DNA of 64,000 nucleotides from Glaciimonas sp. PCH181 (GCF_003056055.1 NZ_PYFP01000002.1:930001-994000); one strand, 5' to 3'; positions 8,102 to 16,978 are shown, numbered from the stretch's first letter. Notes: generated from the sequence alone by a model not told the origin. Program-made: numbers and translations.

Positions 8102-9844
8102 TTAATGTAGTTTGTCCGAGTGGGGATAGTCGAGCGCGGAAAAGCGAATTCCGTCACCGTCGCGTTGCTGCACGACCGAATGGGCGCTGCCGACGTCATC
8201 GCCCTGCGGGAAGTCGGTCCGGTAGTGGCTGCTGCGCGATTCCTGGCGCCGCAGGCAGGCGGCCAGGATAAGGTCGGCGGTGGTCGCCATATTGTCCAGC
8301 GACAGCGTGTCCAGCACGTTCGCCGGAGTAGCGCCGCCGCCGTGCGCCAGCTGCGCACGGATCTGGCGCACGGTGGTCAGCGCCTGCGTCATGCCAGTCG
8401 CATTTTTTTCTACAAGGCAGTGTGTCTGCATTGCGCGCCGCAAGTCGTTCGCCAGCGCGGTTACGGCGATGCTGACGCCGGGGCGAAGCGCCTGCACTAG
8501 GCGCTCAGCGAACGGTTCGCCGTCAGGTGTGCCTATGTCGGCGCGCGATGCTGCATAACGGGCGGCGCCACTGCCGGCGCGATGCCCGAAGACTTGACCC
8601 TCCGCTAGCGAGTTGCCCCCCGGACGATCCGGACCGCGCACGCCGCCGGCGAGTTCGCCTATCACAAACAGGCCGGGAATGGTGGCACTCGCATCTGTAT
8701 CGGTCATGCGTACGCCGCCGTTCAGGCACTGGAACGCGATGCCCACTTCCAGCGGGTCGCGGCGCGGGTCAATGCCCTTGGCCGCCATCCAGCGCATGGT
8801 GTTGGGAATGGTCGCGGCCAGCTTTTCCGGCGACACATGCTCGAATGAAAAATAGACCGCGCCACGCTCGCTGCCGCGGCCTTGCGCGATCTCGGACGCC
8901 ATCGAAATATCGATGTAGCGTGACGGGTTCGAAATGGTGAAAGGGAATACTTTTTCATTCATCACTTCTTTCTGCGAAACGCCTGCCGGCAGGTAGTTCT
9001 GAAGGAATTCCTGGCCGAACCGGTTGGTCATCTTCGGATGTAGCACAAAACAGGATTTGCTGAACAGCTGCACATATGGATGGATCAGTGCCGGTCCGAA
9101 CTGGTGGAATTCCATGTTGACCAGTTCCGCGCCATGGCGGAAGCAGATCGCTTGGCCGTCGCCGATCATTTCGGCGGTCGACACCTGCTGCGAGAATAGG
9201 CCGTGTGCGCCGCCGGTGCCCAACACCACTGCACGCGCATGCACGATCAGCAGGCGTTTGGTATCGAGGTCAATGCCGATCACGCCGTTGACTTCGCCAG
9301 CCTGGTTGCGCAGCAGATCAACCAGCGCTACCGGGGTGCGGGTCTCTACGGCCAGCGCCTGCGCCTGATCCGCCAACGCATGCACGAACGCTTTGCCGGT
9401 CTTGCCGGCCACGCCCAAAGCGCGCGGATAACTGCCGAAATCGCTTTGAATCAGCTTGTATTGATCCTGTATGGTGCGATCAAAGGGTACGCCGAGGTTG
9501 ATCAAATCCCGGATGCGGGCTGGCGCATCTTCCGCCAACACCCGTACCAGTGCCGGGTCGATGAAGCCGGCGGCTGCCTGCATGGTGTCACGGTAATGCA
9601 CATCCGCGCTGTCTTGTGGGCTGCCGTAACCCGACGATCCCATGCTCATGATTTCGCTTGCGCCGTGGACAGTGCTTCCGCCTTTGCCAACTGGCATCTT
9701 GGCCAGCACCAACACCTTGGCGCCTGCCTGTGCTGCAGATACCGCCGCTCGACTGGCGGCGCCGCCGCCGCCGACCACCACCACGTCTGTGTGCGCGACA
9801 TCGACCTGAAAGCCAAGCCGTTCGAGCGTTTTTACTAAATCCAT
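8102..9844 (-). CDS. FAD-dependent dehydrogenase/fumarate reductase-like flavoprotein (SdhA/NadB family)
   Basis: 580 residues; the start at 9844 has AGGAG upstream and the family N-terminus. The FAD fold is VVVVGGGGAASRAAVSAAQAGAKV near 20, and the flavin-contact region STVHGASEIMSMG is near 58. IPGLFVIGELAGGVRGPDRPGGNSLAE near 390 is the usual C-terminal FAD motif. The tail LRRQESRSSHYRTDFPQ matches the R-x-E-S-R-x-x-H-x-R-x-D-F-P pattern of SdhA, FrdA and NadB. No iron-sulfur or membrane subunit is nearby, so it probably acts as a soluble flavoenzyme on an acid or acyl thioester. The substrate is unknown. Confidence 0.85.
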   Translation of the reverse strand: MDLVKTLERLGFQVDVAHTDVVVVGGGGAASRAAVSAAQAGAKVLVLAKMPVGKGGSTVHGASEIMSMGSSGYGSPQDSADVHYRDTMQAAAGFIDPALVRVLAEDAPARIRDLINLGVPFDRTIQDQYKLIQSDFGSYPRALGVAGKTGKAFVHALADQAQALAVETRTPVALVDLLRNQAGEVNGVIGIDLDTKRLLIVHARAVVLGTGGAHGLFSQQVSTAEMIGDGQAICFRHGAELVNMEFHQFGPALIHPYVQLFSKSCFVLHPKMTNRFGQEFLQNYLPAGVSQKEVMNEKVFPFTISNPSRYIDISMASEIAQGRGSERGAVYFSFEHVSPEKLAATIPNTMRWMAAKGIDPRRDPLEVGIAFQCLNGGVRMTDTDASATIPGLFVIGELAGGVRGPDRPGGNSLAEGQVFGHRAGSGAARYAASRADIGTPDGEPFAERLVQALRPGVSIAVTALANDLRRAMQTHCLVEKNATGMTQALTTVRQIRAQLAHGGGATPANVLDTLSLDNMATTADLILAACLRRQESRSSHYRTDFPQGDDVGSAHSVVQQRDGDGIRFSALDYPHSDKLH

Positions 9845-9857
9845 CAATGTCTCCTGC

Positions 9858-11039
9858 TTATGACCGCAATGCGCGGCCGATGATGTTGCGCTGAATTTGA
9901 TTGGTGCCGCCGAAAATCTGGAACATCTTTGCTTCGCGGAAATGGCGCTGCATTGCGTATTCCATCGAATAGCCGTTGGCGCCCATGATCTGCACGCCGT
10001 CAGTGGCGATCTGTACATACGCATCCGACGCAAAGTATTTGGCTTGCGACGATTCCATGTCGCAGTTTTCACCATCGTCCAGCAGCTTGGCGGCACGGAA
10101 CGCCATCATGCGGGAGGCATCGACCTTGGTCTGCATTTCGACCAGCATGTGGGATACTGCCTGAAAGTCGCTGATGGGCTGGCCAAACTGGCGCCGGTCA
10201 TGCGCATACCAGCGCGCCAGATCGACCGCGGCTTGGGCGGCGCCGGTGCACATTGCCGCCAGAGCAATCCGTTCCTTGGACAGCACCGTGGTAAGGCGTT
10301 TCCAGCCGACATGCAGGTCGCCCACCATCAGGTTTTTCGGCACATGAACGCCCTGATAATTGACTTCGCAGGTGCGGATCGCATGGCCGCCCAGCATGTC
10401 GATCGGATTGACTTGCACGCCCGCGCTGTCCTTGGGCACCAGGAACAGGCTGATGCCGTCATGCTTCTTGGCGGTCGGGTCGGTGCGTACGGCCGTCAAG
10501 ATATACGAGGCCTGGACTGCGCCGGTGATCCACATCTTGGTTCCATCGATCACGTAGTCATCGCCGTCGGCGACCGCGCGGGTAGCGAGCGACGCGGCAT
10601 CCGACCCAGAACCGTTTTCGCTCAGCGCGAACGCCAGCCAGCTTTTGCCTTCGGCCAGCGCAGGCAGAGTCATTTGCTTGATCTCTTCGGAAGCGAAGCG
10701 GGCGATTGCGCCGCCGACCATGTTGACATTAGCATTCCAGAAGCGCGACAGCGCAATGCTATGGTAGGCAGCGATTTCAAGAAACGCCGCCATGTCCAGA
10801 TAACCGCCGATACCGCCATACTGCTCCGGCAAGGTCAGGCCAAACCAGCCCTGCTTCCCACCGATCTCGATGATTTCCGCCGGAAAACGTTTGTGTTCAT
10901 CGGCTTCGCGCCAGTATTCGGGCGGCGCATGTCGCGCCAGCGTGCGGTGCACCGAGTCGCGGAATTCAAACTGGTCGGCAGACAGATAAGGTTTTAGGTC
11001 TCGGCGGTTGACGAGATTGGCAGCGTATTCAGGATTCAC
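9858..11039 (-). CDS. Acyl-CoA dehydrogenase, unusual catalytic position
   Basis: 393-residue FAD enzyme expected to introduce a double bond into an acyl-CoA. Family motifs are LPEQYGGIGGY near 70, LSENGSGSDAASLATRA near 137, DGTKMWITGA near 161, RRQFGQPISDFQAVSHML near 277 and IFGGTNQIQRNIIGRAL at the C-terminus. In medium-chain type enzymes the catalytic Glu stands in IYEGTxQIQ; here that residue is Gly. The alternative location used by isovaleryl-CoA dehydrogenase (R-E-x-F-G) reads R-Q-F-G. The base must therefore be elsewhere, or the reaction differs. It sits between the flavoprotein (13 bp) and the aldolase in the operon. Confidence 0.9.
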   Translation of the reverse strand: MNPEYAANLVNRRDLKPYLSADQFEFRDSVHRTLARHAPPEYWREADEHKRFPAEIIEIGGKQGWFGLTLPEQYGGIGGYLDMAAFLEIAAYHSIALSRFWNANVNMVGGAIARFASEEIKQMTLPALAEGKSWLAFALSENGSGSDAASLATRAVADGDDYVIDGTKMWITGAVQASYILTAVRTDPTAKKHDGISLFLVPKDSAGVQVNPIDMLGGHAIRTCEVNYQGVHVPKNLMVGDLHVGWKRLTTVLSKERIALAAMCTGAAQAAVDLARWYAHDRRQFGQPISDFQAVSHMLVEMQTKVDASRMMAFRAAKLLDDGENCDMESSQAKYFASDAYVQIATDGVQIMGANGYSMEYAMQRHFREAKMFQIFGGTNQIQRNIIGRALRS

Positions 11040-11053
11040 AATTCTTTCCTTGA

Positions 11054-11866
11054 TTAAGCGGTTATCGATGGTAATGCGGGGCTCAGCGACACCGAACGCA
11101 GCATGCTGGTGCGGGCGCGGCCACCTGCCATCAGGAAGGCCAGGTCGGATCCGCTCAGAATCAGCCGCGCGCCTTTTTGCACATACGCGGCCATGATGGC
11201 TTCATCATAGACGCCGCCTATGCCGGCGAATTTGCCATGTTTCTTGCAAGCAGCGCACACCGCGTCGATCGCTTCTGCGACGCGCGAATGGCCGAGCTGG
11301 CCGGTGACCCCGAGCTCAGCGGCCAGATCGGTGCAACCAACCAGCAGCGCATCGATGCCCGGCACCGCTGCGATCTCATCGACATTTCGCAAACCTTCCT
11401 CAGTTTCGATCATTGCTACCAGCAAGGTTTCGCGATTAATCGCTTCCACCACGTCCGCCACCGGATAGCTTTCAAACATCACCTGCGGCAACAAACCGGG
11501 AATCGAGCGTTTTCCCAGCGGCGGGAAGCGGCATGAGCGCACCACGTTTTCCGCCTCTTCCTTGGTGCTTACATGCGGTACCACGATACCGGTGGCACCG
11601 GCATCCAGCAGCCGGGTCGCATGAAAGGGCTCGTGGCCGGGCACCCGGATCATCGGTGCAATGCCGGCAGTCAGCGCGGCGGCGCAAAGCTGGGCCGCAG
11701 TATCAACACTCATCGAATTATGTTCCATATCGATGAACAGCCAGTCGAAACCAGCGGTTTTGGCGATATGCACGATATCGACAGTGCGGGCTTGGCGGAT
11801 GCCCATACCGAGCGCCAGCTCGCCATTTTCTAGCCGGATTTTGGCATGATTTTTGGTAACTTGCAT
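11054..11866 (-). CDS. HpcH/HpaI-family class II aldolase (GarL-like)
   Basis: 270 residues; the start at 11866 follows GAGGAGAACACA. Divalent-metal pyruvate aldolases of this family cleave 4-hydroxy-2-oxo acids. Expected residues are present: His in FIDMEHNSMS near 46, Arg in MIRVPGHEP near 71, metal ligand Glu in AMIETEEGL near 149 and Asp in VGCTDLAAELG near 175. The family includes GarL, which makes pyruvate plus tartronate semialdehyde, and HpaI, which makes pyruvate plus succinate semialdehyde. Neighbouring glycerate kinase and hydroxyacid dehydrogenase genes favour a C2/C3 aldehyde product such as tartronate semialdehyde or glyoxylate, but this is inferred. Confidence 0.9.
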   Translation of the reverse strand: MQVTKNHAKIRLENGELALGMGIRQARTVDIVHIAKTAGFDWLFIDMEHNSMSVDTAAQLCAAALTAGIAPMIRVPGHEPFHATRLLDAGATGIVVPHVSTKEEAENVVRSCRFPPLGKRSIPGLLPQVMFESYPVADVVEAINRETLLVAMIETEEGLRNVDEIAAVPGIDALLVGCTDLAAELGVTGQLGHSRVAEAIDAVCAACKKHGKFAGIGGVYDEAIMAAYVQKGARLILSGSDLAFLMAGGRARTSMLRSVSLSPALPSITA

Positions 11867-11901
11867 TGTGTGTTCTCCTCTGGTCCTGGGACCTGCTAGC
11901 A

Positions 11902-13365
11902 TTAATTTTCGTCGGGTAGGGCGATGTTCAGAAATTTGGTATCGAGGTACTCGCGAATCGCAGTCGGTCCGCCTTCGCGTCCGAAACCGCTGTCCTTGCT
12001 GCCGCCGAATGGGGTTTCCGCGGTCGCGGCGACGAAAGTGTTGACGCCGATCACACCGGCCTGCAGCCGTTCGGTGGTTTCATGCGTCTTACGCAGCGAA
12101 CGGGTGAACACATAAGCGGCCAGCGCGAACGGCAGGCGATTGGCTTCGGTGATCACTTCATCCATGGTCGAGAACGGCGTCAGGGTACCGACCGGACCGA
12201 ACGGCTCATCATTCATCAGACCGGTATGCGCGCCTGGATTTGCTACCAGCGTCGGTTCGTAGTAATAACCGCGAGGCAGCGATGTTGAGCGCATGCCGCC
12301 GGTCAGAATTTTTGCGCCGTCGCCGACCGCTTCGTCGATCAGGCGCTCGATCGCTTCACGCCGGCGGCCGGTGGTCAGCGGGCCAAGGTCAGTTGCCTGG
12401 TTCATCGGGTCACCCATCTTTAGGCTTTTGGTGCGCTCAACCAATGCCGCCGCCGCCTTGTCGAAAATCGATTCATGGATATAAAAACGGGTAGGTGATG
12501 CGCACACCTGTCCTGCGTTGCGGAATTTCGCTAGCGCGGCCTGAGCTGCAAATGCATCGATATCGGCATCGCTGTGCACGATGACCGGGGCATGTCCGCC
12601 GAGTTCCATTGTCACCCGCTTCAACGTCTTGGCCGATTGCTCGACGATTTGCCGGCCGATCGCAACCGATCCGGTAAAGCTGATTTTGGCGACGCGGCGA
12701 TCGTCCATGATCACTGGCGTGATGGTATTGGCCTTGCCGACCAGCAGATTCACAGACCCGTCGGGGAAACCGGCATCGGTGAAGCAACGCACTAGCGCCA
12801 TCGTCGCTCCGGCCGCTTCCACAGACGGACGGACGATCACGCTATTGCCCGCGGCCAGCGCTGGCGCCATCTTGCGGGCCAGCAGAAGTAGCGGAAAATT
12901 CCATGGGGTGAATGCCGCCACGACGCCGATCGGTTCGAAATGTACTAGATATCGATTACCCTTGACCCGGCTCTCATAAGATAGGCCGAAAATGCGGCGC
13001 GCCTCATCAGCGAACCAGTCCAGCGATTCGGCCGAGGCGATCGCTTCGCCAACCGACTGTGCGATCGGCTTGCCGGTTTCCAGCGCCACCAGGCGACCCA
13101 GGATGTCGGCGCGGTCACGAACCAGGTTAGCCACACGGCGCAGTAACGCAGAACGCTCCCAAGCTGTCAGCGCGCGCATTTTATCGAAACCCGATGCGGC
13201 GCAAGAGATGGCTTCCGAAACATCGGTCGCACTGGCCTGCGGAATGACGCCCAGATGCTCTTCAGTTGCGGGATTGATCGATGCCAGCGTGGCACCATCG
13301 GACGCAGTTCGCCAAGCGCCTCCTAATAATAAACCATGTTCTGCATAATGCCTTTGTAACATCAT
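11902..13365 (-). CDS. NAD(P)-dependent aldehyde dehydrogenase
   Basis: 487 residues, starting at ATGATG with CGGAGAATA upstream. Catalytic residues are in place: Asn in FTPWNFPLLL near 150, Glu in TMELGGHAPVIV near 248 and Cys in FRNAGQVCASPTRFY near 282. The cofactor segment FTGSVAIGRQIVEQS is near 225. It resembles succinate semialdehyde and related dehydrogenases but is clearly distinct from the GabD-like enzyme at 51858. It is the first gene of the seven-gene operon, 35 bp before the aldolase start, and probably oxidises an aldehyde made by the aldolase or by the GMC enzyme. Confidence 0.93.
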   Translation of the reverse strand: MMLQRHYAEHGLLLGGAWRTASDGATLASINPATEEHLGVIPQASATDVSEAISCAASGFDKMRALTAWERSALLRRVANLVRDRADILGRLVALETGKPIAQSVGEAIASAESLDWFADEARRIFGLSYESRVKGNRYLVHFEPIGVVAAFTPWNFPLLLLARKMAPALAAGNSVIVRPSVEAAGATMALVRCFTDAGFPDGSVNLLVGKANTITPVIMDDRRVAKISFTGSVAIGRQIVEQSAKTLKRVTMELGGHAPVIVHSDADIDAFAAQAALAKFRNAGQVCASPTRFYIHESIFDKAAAALVERTKSLKMGDPMNQATDLGPLTTGRRREAIERLIDEAVGDGAKILTGGMRSTSLPRGYYYEPTLVANPGAHTGLMNDEPFGPVGTLTPFSTMDEVITEANRLPFALAAYVFTRSLRKTHETTERLQAGVIGVNTFVAATAETPFGGSKDSGFGREGGPTAIREYLDTKFLNIALPDEN

Positions 13366-13437
13366 TATTCTCCGATGAGTTTCAATGTCGCGGGTTAAAT
13401 TGTTCAAGCAGTCGGTATATGTGAACACATTAAAACA

Positions 13438-13455
13438 TTAAGTGTCAACACTTAA
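13438..13455. promoter_or_regulatory. Palindromic operator TTAAGTGTCAACACTTAA
   Basis: Eight-base arms TTAAGTGT/ACACTTAA around CA, in the divergent region between the aldehyde dehydrogenase operon and the GntR gene. A second partial copy, AAGTGTCAACA, lies at 13503-13513. A 12-bp piece of the complementary sequence recurs upstream of the TRAP operon at 26750-26761. It is best explained as the binding site of the adjacent GntR/FCD regulator. The remaining 13366-13735 is AT-rich and shows no gene. Confidence 0.6.
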
Positions 13456-13735
13456 GTAAAAATCGTTGCAAACTACAAATTTTTAATGAATATATATTTT
13501 ATAAGTGTCAACAAGATTATAATTATTGTTGAATATTGGTTAATTTGCGATTATTCTGGCAGGAAGCGAGGGAACACTTAACTGTGTTGGGTAAATGTTT
13601 CCCAAATGAACGGTTGCGCGTGGGTCTCCAAGGCCGGAAGATAGTTGCCATTTGTCGAAGCAACCGATGTTAAATTTGCTGCCAAAGTCAATGGTGCCGT
13701 GCAATTCAACTGTATTAGCTTATAGGACTTATTTT

Positions 13736-14452
13736 ATGGCGCGGGAGATGACAAAAGCCCTGATGCGCAATCCAGAGGCAATTGCCTTTCGGCTTGACGA
13801 CATACGGGACAAAATTCGGCTGCTAATTCAGAGTGGAAAACTTAAAGCCGGCGAACGCGTTAATGAGCAAGCGCTGGCCGGGCAGCTTGGCGTCAGCCGG
13901 AATGCTGCGCGCGATGCTTTACGCTCACTGGAACAATCCGGATTGGTCACGATCGTACCCAATCGTGGCGCTGAAGTGCGCAAGGTTTCTCTAGAAGATG
14001 CGCTGCATTTATACGATATCCGTGCCGGGCTGGCGCGCACCAGCGGCCGGCTGATTGCATTACGCATCACCACCGAGGAAGAGCGAGAACTCATCGCACT
14101 AATAGATAGCATGGGTAAGGCGGTCGAGAAACGCGATAACCACGAATATCATCAACTTAACGAGGCGTTTCACCGGACCCTGATGCAGATCACCAAGAAC
14201 CCGCGTTTGGTCAGCGTCAACGATGCGCTCGAATCCGAGCTGCAACTGTATCTGCGCCAAGGCGTCTATACCCTAGCTCAGATGCGCACGTCTCAGCTCG
14301 AGCACCGCAAAATCCTGGAAGCTATTGTTAGCGGTGAGCCTGAATTTGCCGCCGAAGCGTTTGAAAAGCATGTGTTGACTGGCAAGCAGCGGATGCTGGA
14401 TACCACAGGTAGCCAACCGCGCAATAACTCGCATTCGAGCGACCAAAGCTGA
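13736..14452 (+). CDS. GntR-family regulator, FCD subfamily
   Basis: 238 residues from ATG 13736, which has AGGACT upstream; an in-frame ATG at 13652 would add 28 unrelated residues. The N-terminal winged helix reads LIQSGKLKAGERVNEQALAGQLGVSRNAARDALRSLEQSGLVTIVPNRGAEV. The C-terminal FCD helical domain contains IRAGLARTSGRLIA and LNEAFHRTLMQITKNPRLV with the usual Asp/His metal or ligand residues. It is divergent from the catabolic operon and followed 2 bp later by the enoyl-CoA hydratase. Members of this class usually repress and are released by a pathway acid. Confidence 0.93.
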   Translation: MAREMTKALMRNPEAIAFRLDDIRDKIRLLIQSGKLKAGERVNEQALAGQLGVSRNAARDALRSLEQSGLVTIVPNRGAEVRKVSLEDALHLYDIRAGLARTSGRLIALRITTEEERELIALIDSMGKAVEKRDNHEYHQLNEAFHRTLMQITKNPRLVSVNDALESELQLYLRQGVYTLAQMRTSQLEHRKILEAIVSGEPEFAAEAFEKHVLTGKQRMLDTTGSQPRNNSHSSDQS

Positions 14453-14454
14453 TA

Positions 14455-15243
14455 GTGCAGGGGGATTTTCAGGATATCAATTGCGAGCAGTCGGAGGAAG
14501 GCATTTTCCGCGTCGAGATCAAGCGTCCGCCGTTGAATCTGCTGACGCAGAACGTGCGGCGGGAGTTGGGCGCTCTTTTTCTTCAGCTGGAACACGATTC
14601 GCAGGTGAGGGTGGTGATCTTTGGCAGCACGGAAACGCACTTTTGCGCCGGCGCCGACTTAAAGGAATTTCCGCTGCGTTTCGATCCTCAGGTGGCGCGC
14701 GTCCATGGCGAAAACGCGCACCGGATGATAATGGCTTTGGCGTCTTTAACCAAGCCGACGATCGCAGCACTCGCAGGAAATTGCATGGGTGGCGGCTTGG
14801 AGCTTGCGCTTGGGTGCGGCTTCCGCATCGCGTCATCCGCCGCCAAATTTGCGCTGCCGGAAATCAAGCGCGGCGTCTGGCCTGGCACTGGCGGCATTTT
14901 TCTGCTGGAACGTCTGGTCGGCTCTTCGCAGGCGCGCCGCCTGCTGCTGACCGGTGACATGCTCGACAGCGGGGCGGCGCAGAAAATCGGGCTGTTGGAT
15001 CAGGTTGTTCCTCCCGACTTGCTGGAACGGCGCGTAATGGAATTTGCGCGGGTACTGGCGGCCCAGCCTGCCAGTTCGATCCGTGCAATTTCCACTTTGC
15101 TCGACCACCGATATCTGGAAAATTTCCGCGTGCATCTGCGCTATGAGCTGGAATTGTTTGTACAGGCGTATCAATTGCCGGCGGCGCACGAAGGGAACCT
15201 GGCATTTTTTGAAAAGCGCGCACCGCGCTGGCAGCAATCCTGA
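14455..15243 (+). CDS. Enoyl-CoA hydratase/isomerase family protein
   Basis: 262 residues with a GTG start 2 bp after the regulator stop. The crotonase oxyanion hole residues are in CAGADLKEFPL near 63 and LAGNCMGGGLELALGC near 104. Both catalytic glutamates of true hydratases are present, one in GGGLE and one in ALPEIKRGVWPGTGG near 140. It probably hydrates the product of the acyl-CoA dehydrogenase of the divergent operon, giving a 3-hydroxyacyl-CoA. Co-transcription with the GntR gene is likely because they nearly touch. Confidence 0.9.
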   Translation: MQGDFQDINCEQSEEGIFRVEIKRPPLNLLTQNVRRELGALFLQLEHDSQVRVVIFGSTETHFCAGADLKEFPLRFDPQVARVHGENAHRMIMALASLTKPTIAALAGNCMGGGLELALGCGFRIASSAAKFALPEIKRGVWPGTGGIFLLERLVGSSQARRLLLTGDMLDSGAAQKIGLLDQVVPPDLLERRVMEFARVLAAQPASSIRAISTLLDHRYLENFRVHLRYELELFVQAYQLPAAHEGNLAFFEKRAPRWQQS

Positions 15244-15264
15244 TCACCAACCTGAATCGTCATC

Positions 15265-16230
15265 ATGATAAAAATACTTGTAGCGCGGGCAGTGTTTCCC
15301 GAGGTTTTGGAAAAACTGGCACAGCATTTCGAAGTCGAAAGCAATCAACAAGATACTATCTTTTCAGAGGCCGAGCTGGCCGCAAGGATGCGCGACAAGT
15401 GGGCGGTAATCGCCACCGCTAGCGAGCGCATCGGGGCCGCCACTATTGCGTCAAGCCCGCACCTGAAGGCGATCTGCAATATGGCGGTCGGCTTCAATAA
15501 TATAGATATCGCGGCCGCAAGCGCCGCCCGGGTGATGGTGACCAATACTCCTGATGTACTGAACGAAACCACCGCGGACTTCGCCTGGGCCTTGCTGATG
15601 GCGACCGCGCGTCGTGTCTCCGAGTCCGAACATTGGTTGCGGGCCGGCAAGTGGAAGAAATGGCAGTACGACGGTTTCCTCGGCACCGATGTGCACGGCT
15701 CGACGCTCGGCATCATCGGCATGGGACGTATAGGACAGGCCATTGCGCGACGATCGCTGGGCTTCAACATGAAGGTGATTTATCACAATCGCTCCCGCGT
15801 CAGTACGGACCTTGAGCAGGGTGCAAATAACGCGTTTTATGTCAGCAAGGAGGAATTGCTGAGCATCTCTGATCATGTGATTCTGGCGCTGCCGCATTCG
15901 GTGACGTCGCACCATACCATAGGCGCTCGGGAGTTGGCCCAGATGAAGCCGACTGCGACATTAATCAATATCGCACGCGGCGGCATCGTCGATGACGCGG
16001 CGTTGATCAATGTATTAAAGCATCGCCGGATCGCCGCGGCCGGACTGGATGTGTTCGAGAATGAACCAGCCTTCCATCCAGACTTCCTGACGTTGTCCAA
16101 CGTGGTATTGACGCCGCATATCGCTAGCGCTTCAGAATCGACGCGGCGCGCGATGGCCAATTGCGCCGCCGATAACCTGATTGCCTCTCTGACCGGACAG
16201 CAACCACCGAACCTGCTCAATCCGTTCTGA
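15265..16230 (+). CDS. D-2-hydroxyacid dehydrogenase (glyoxylate/hydroxypyruvate reductase-like)
   Basis: 321 residues. The NAD(P) fold motif is GIIGMGRIGQAIARR near 148. The catalytic triad is Arg in INIARGGIVDD near 236, Glu in LDVFENEPAFHP near 265 and His in VVLTPHIASASEST near 284. Overall it resembles GhrB-type reductases that convert glyoxylate to glycolate and hydroxypyruvate to D-glycerate. It lies 21 bp after the enoyl-CoA hydratase, so the three genes form one operon. With the glycerate kinase of the divergent operon it would complete a route from a C3 oxoacid to 2-phosphoglycerate. Confidence 0.9.
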   Translation: MIKILVARAVFPEVLEKLAQHFEVESNQQDTIFSEAELAARMRDKWAVIATASERIGAATIASSPHLKAICNMAVGFNNIDIAAASAARVMVTNTPDVLNETTADFAWALLMATARRVSESEHWLRAGKWKKWQYDGFLGTDVHGSTLGIIGMGRIGQAIARRSLGFNMKVIYHNRSRVSTDLEQGANNAFYVSKEELLSISDHVILALPHSVTSHHTIGARELAQMKPTATLINIARGGIVDDAALINVLKHRRIAAAGLDVFENEPAFHPDFLTLSNVVLTPHIASASESTRRAMANCAADNLIASLTGQQPPNLLNPF

Positions 16231-16322
16231 ATAGAGCACGCAGGAGTTTTACTGTAACGTGATAGTCGTTATGAAGAATCAAAATTGGCTCAACTACGTC
16301 GTTACTCATATGCTGCAGGGGT

Positions 16323-16978
16323 AGTTTTGTCGCGATAGCGCAATGAGACGAAACATCTCTACGGAATCGGCGGCGATCAGAATGCCAGTGAGTAGAACTG
16401 AGTGGCTGCCGACGAAGTTGCGTCTTTGATGTCTGCGAGTTGACCCTTGCGAATCATATGCATGGTTTCAATCCCCGCGATGATAATTCGGGCGCAGCGA
16501 AAGGTCTTGAAACCGAGCATCGGTCGCGTGACGCGTTTGACGGCCCGGTGGTCTTGCTCGACGATATTGTTGAGGTACTTTGATTGGCGCGCAGCAGAAA
16601 ATCAACGGTATCGCCGGTCTTGTCAACGGCCCGGTAAAGGTATTTCCACTGACCCGCGACCTTTATGTAAGTTTCGTCCATTCTCCAGCTCGTGCCGACC
16701 GGACGCTTGCGCCGACGGCAAATAGCGGCGAGCACGGGCAGCATTTTGATGGCCCACCGGTGAGTGTTCGAATGATCGACCGCTACGCCACGTTCGGCCA
16801 TCATCTCTTCCAGATGTCGCAAGCTCAGCGGGTACGCCACGTACCAGCGCACGCAAACCAGCATCACTTCAATCGGATAGTGCAGCCGCTTGAAAACACG
16901 GCACAGAGTTTGGCTCATCGGTTTTTGATCAGTGCGCATCGAACAAGCCTAACATGGCTGCCGTATTGCGACAAAACC
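16323..16978 (-). mobile_element. Defective IS6-family element, copy 3 (656 bp)
   Basis: A second IS6-type element, different from copies 1 and 2. Its ends are GTTTTGTCGCAATACGG at the gene-start side and GTTTTGTCGCGATAGCG at the gene-end side. It has the same length and the same internal deletion as copy 4 at 22913-23568, in opposite orientation. The two frame cluster B. No matching 8-bp flanks are seen. Confidence 0.85.
16377..16939 (-). pseudogene. IS6-family transposase with internal deletion, copy 3
   Basis: The N-terminal half is intact through the first catalytic Asp (SWRMDETYIKVAGQWKYLY) to VDFLLRANQ. The frame then shifts and the text resumes in another frame as SKYLNNIVEQDHRAVKRVT to GQLADIKDPTSSAATQFYSLAF. 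About 45 residues are missing compared with copy 1, including the segment with the second catalytic Asp. The protein cannot be active, so any movement would need a transposase in trans. Confidence 0.88.

Noticed and set aside
14455..15243. Possible loss of a catalytic Glu in the enoyl-CoA hydratase
   Set aside because: On realignment both glutamates are present, in GGGLE and LPEIK.
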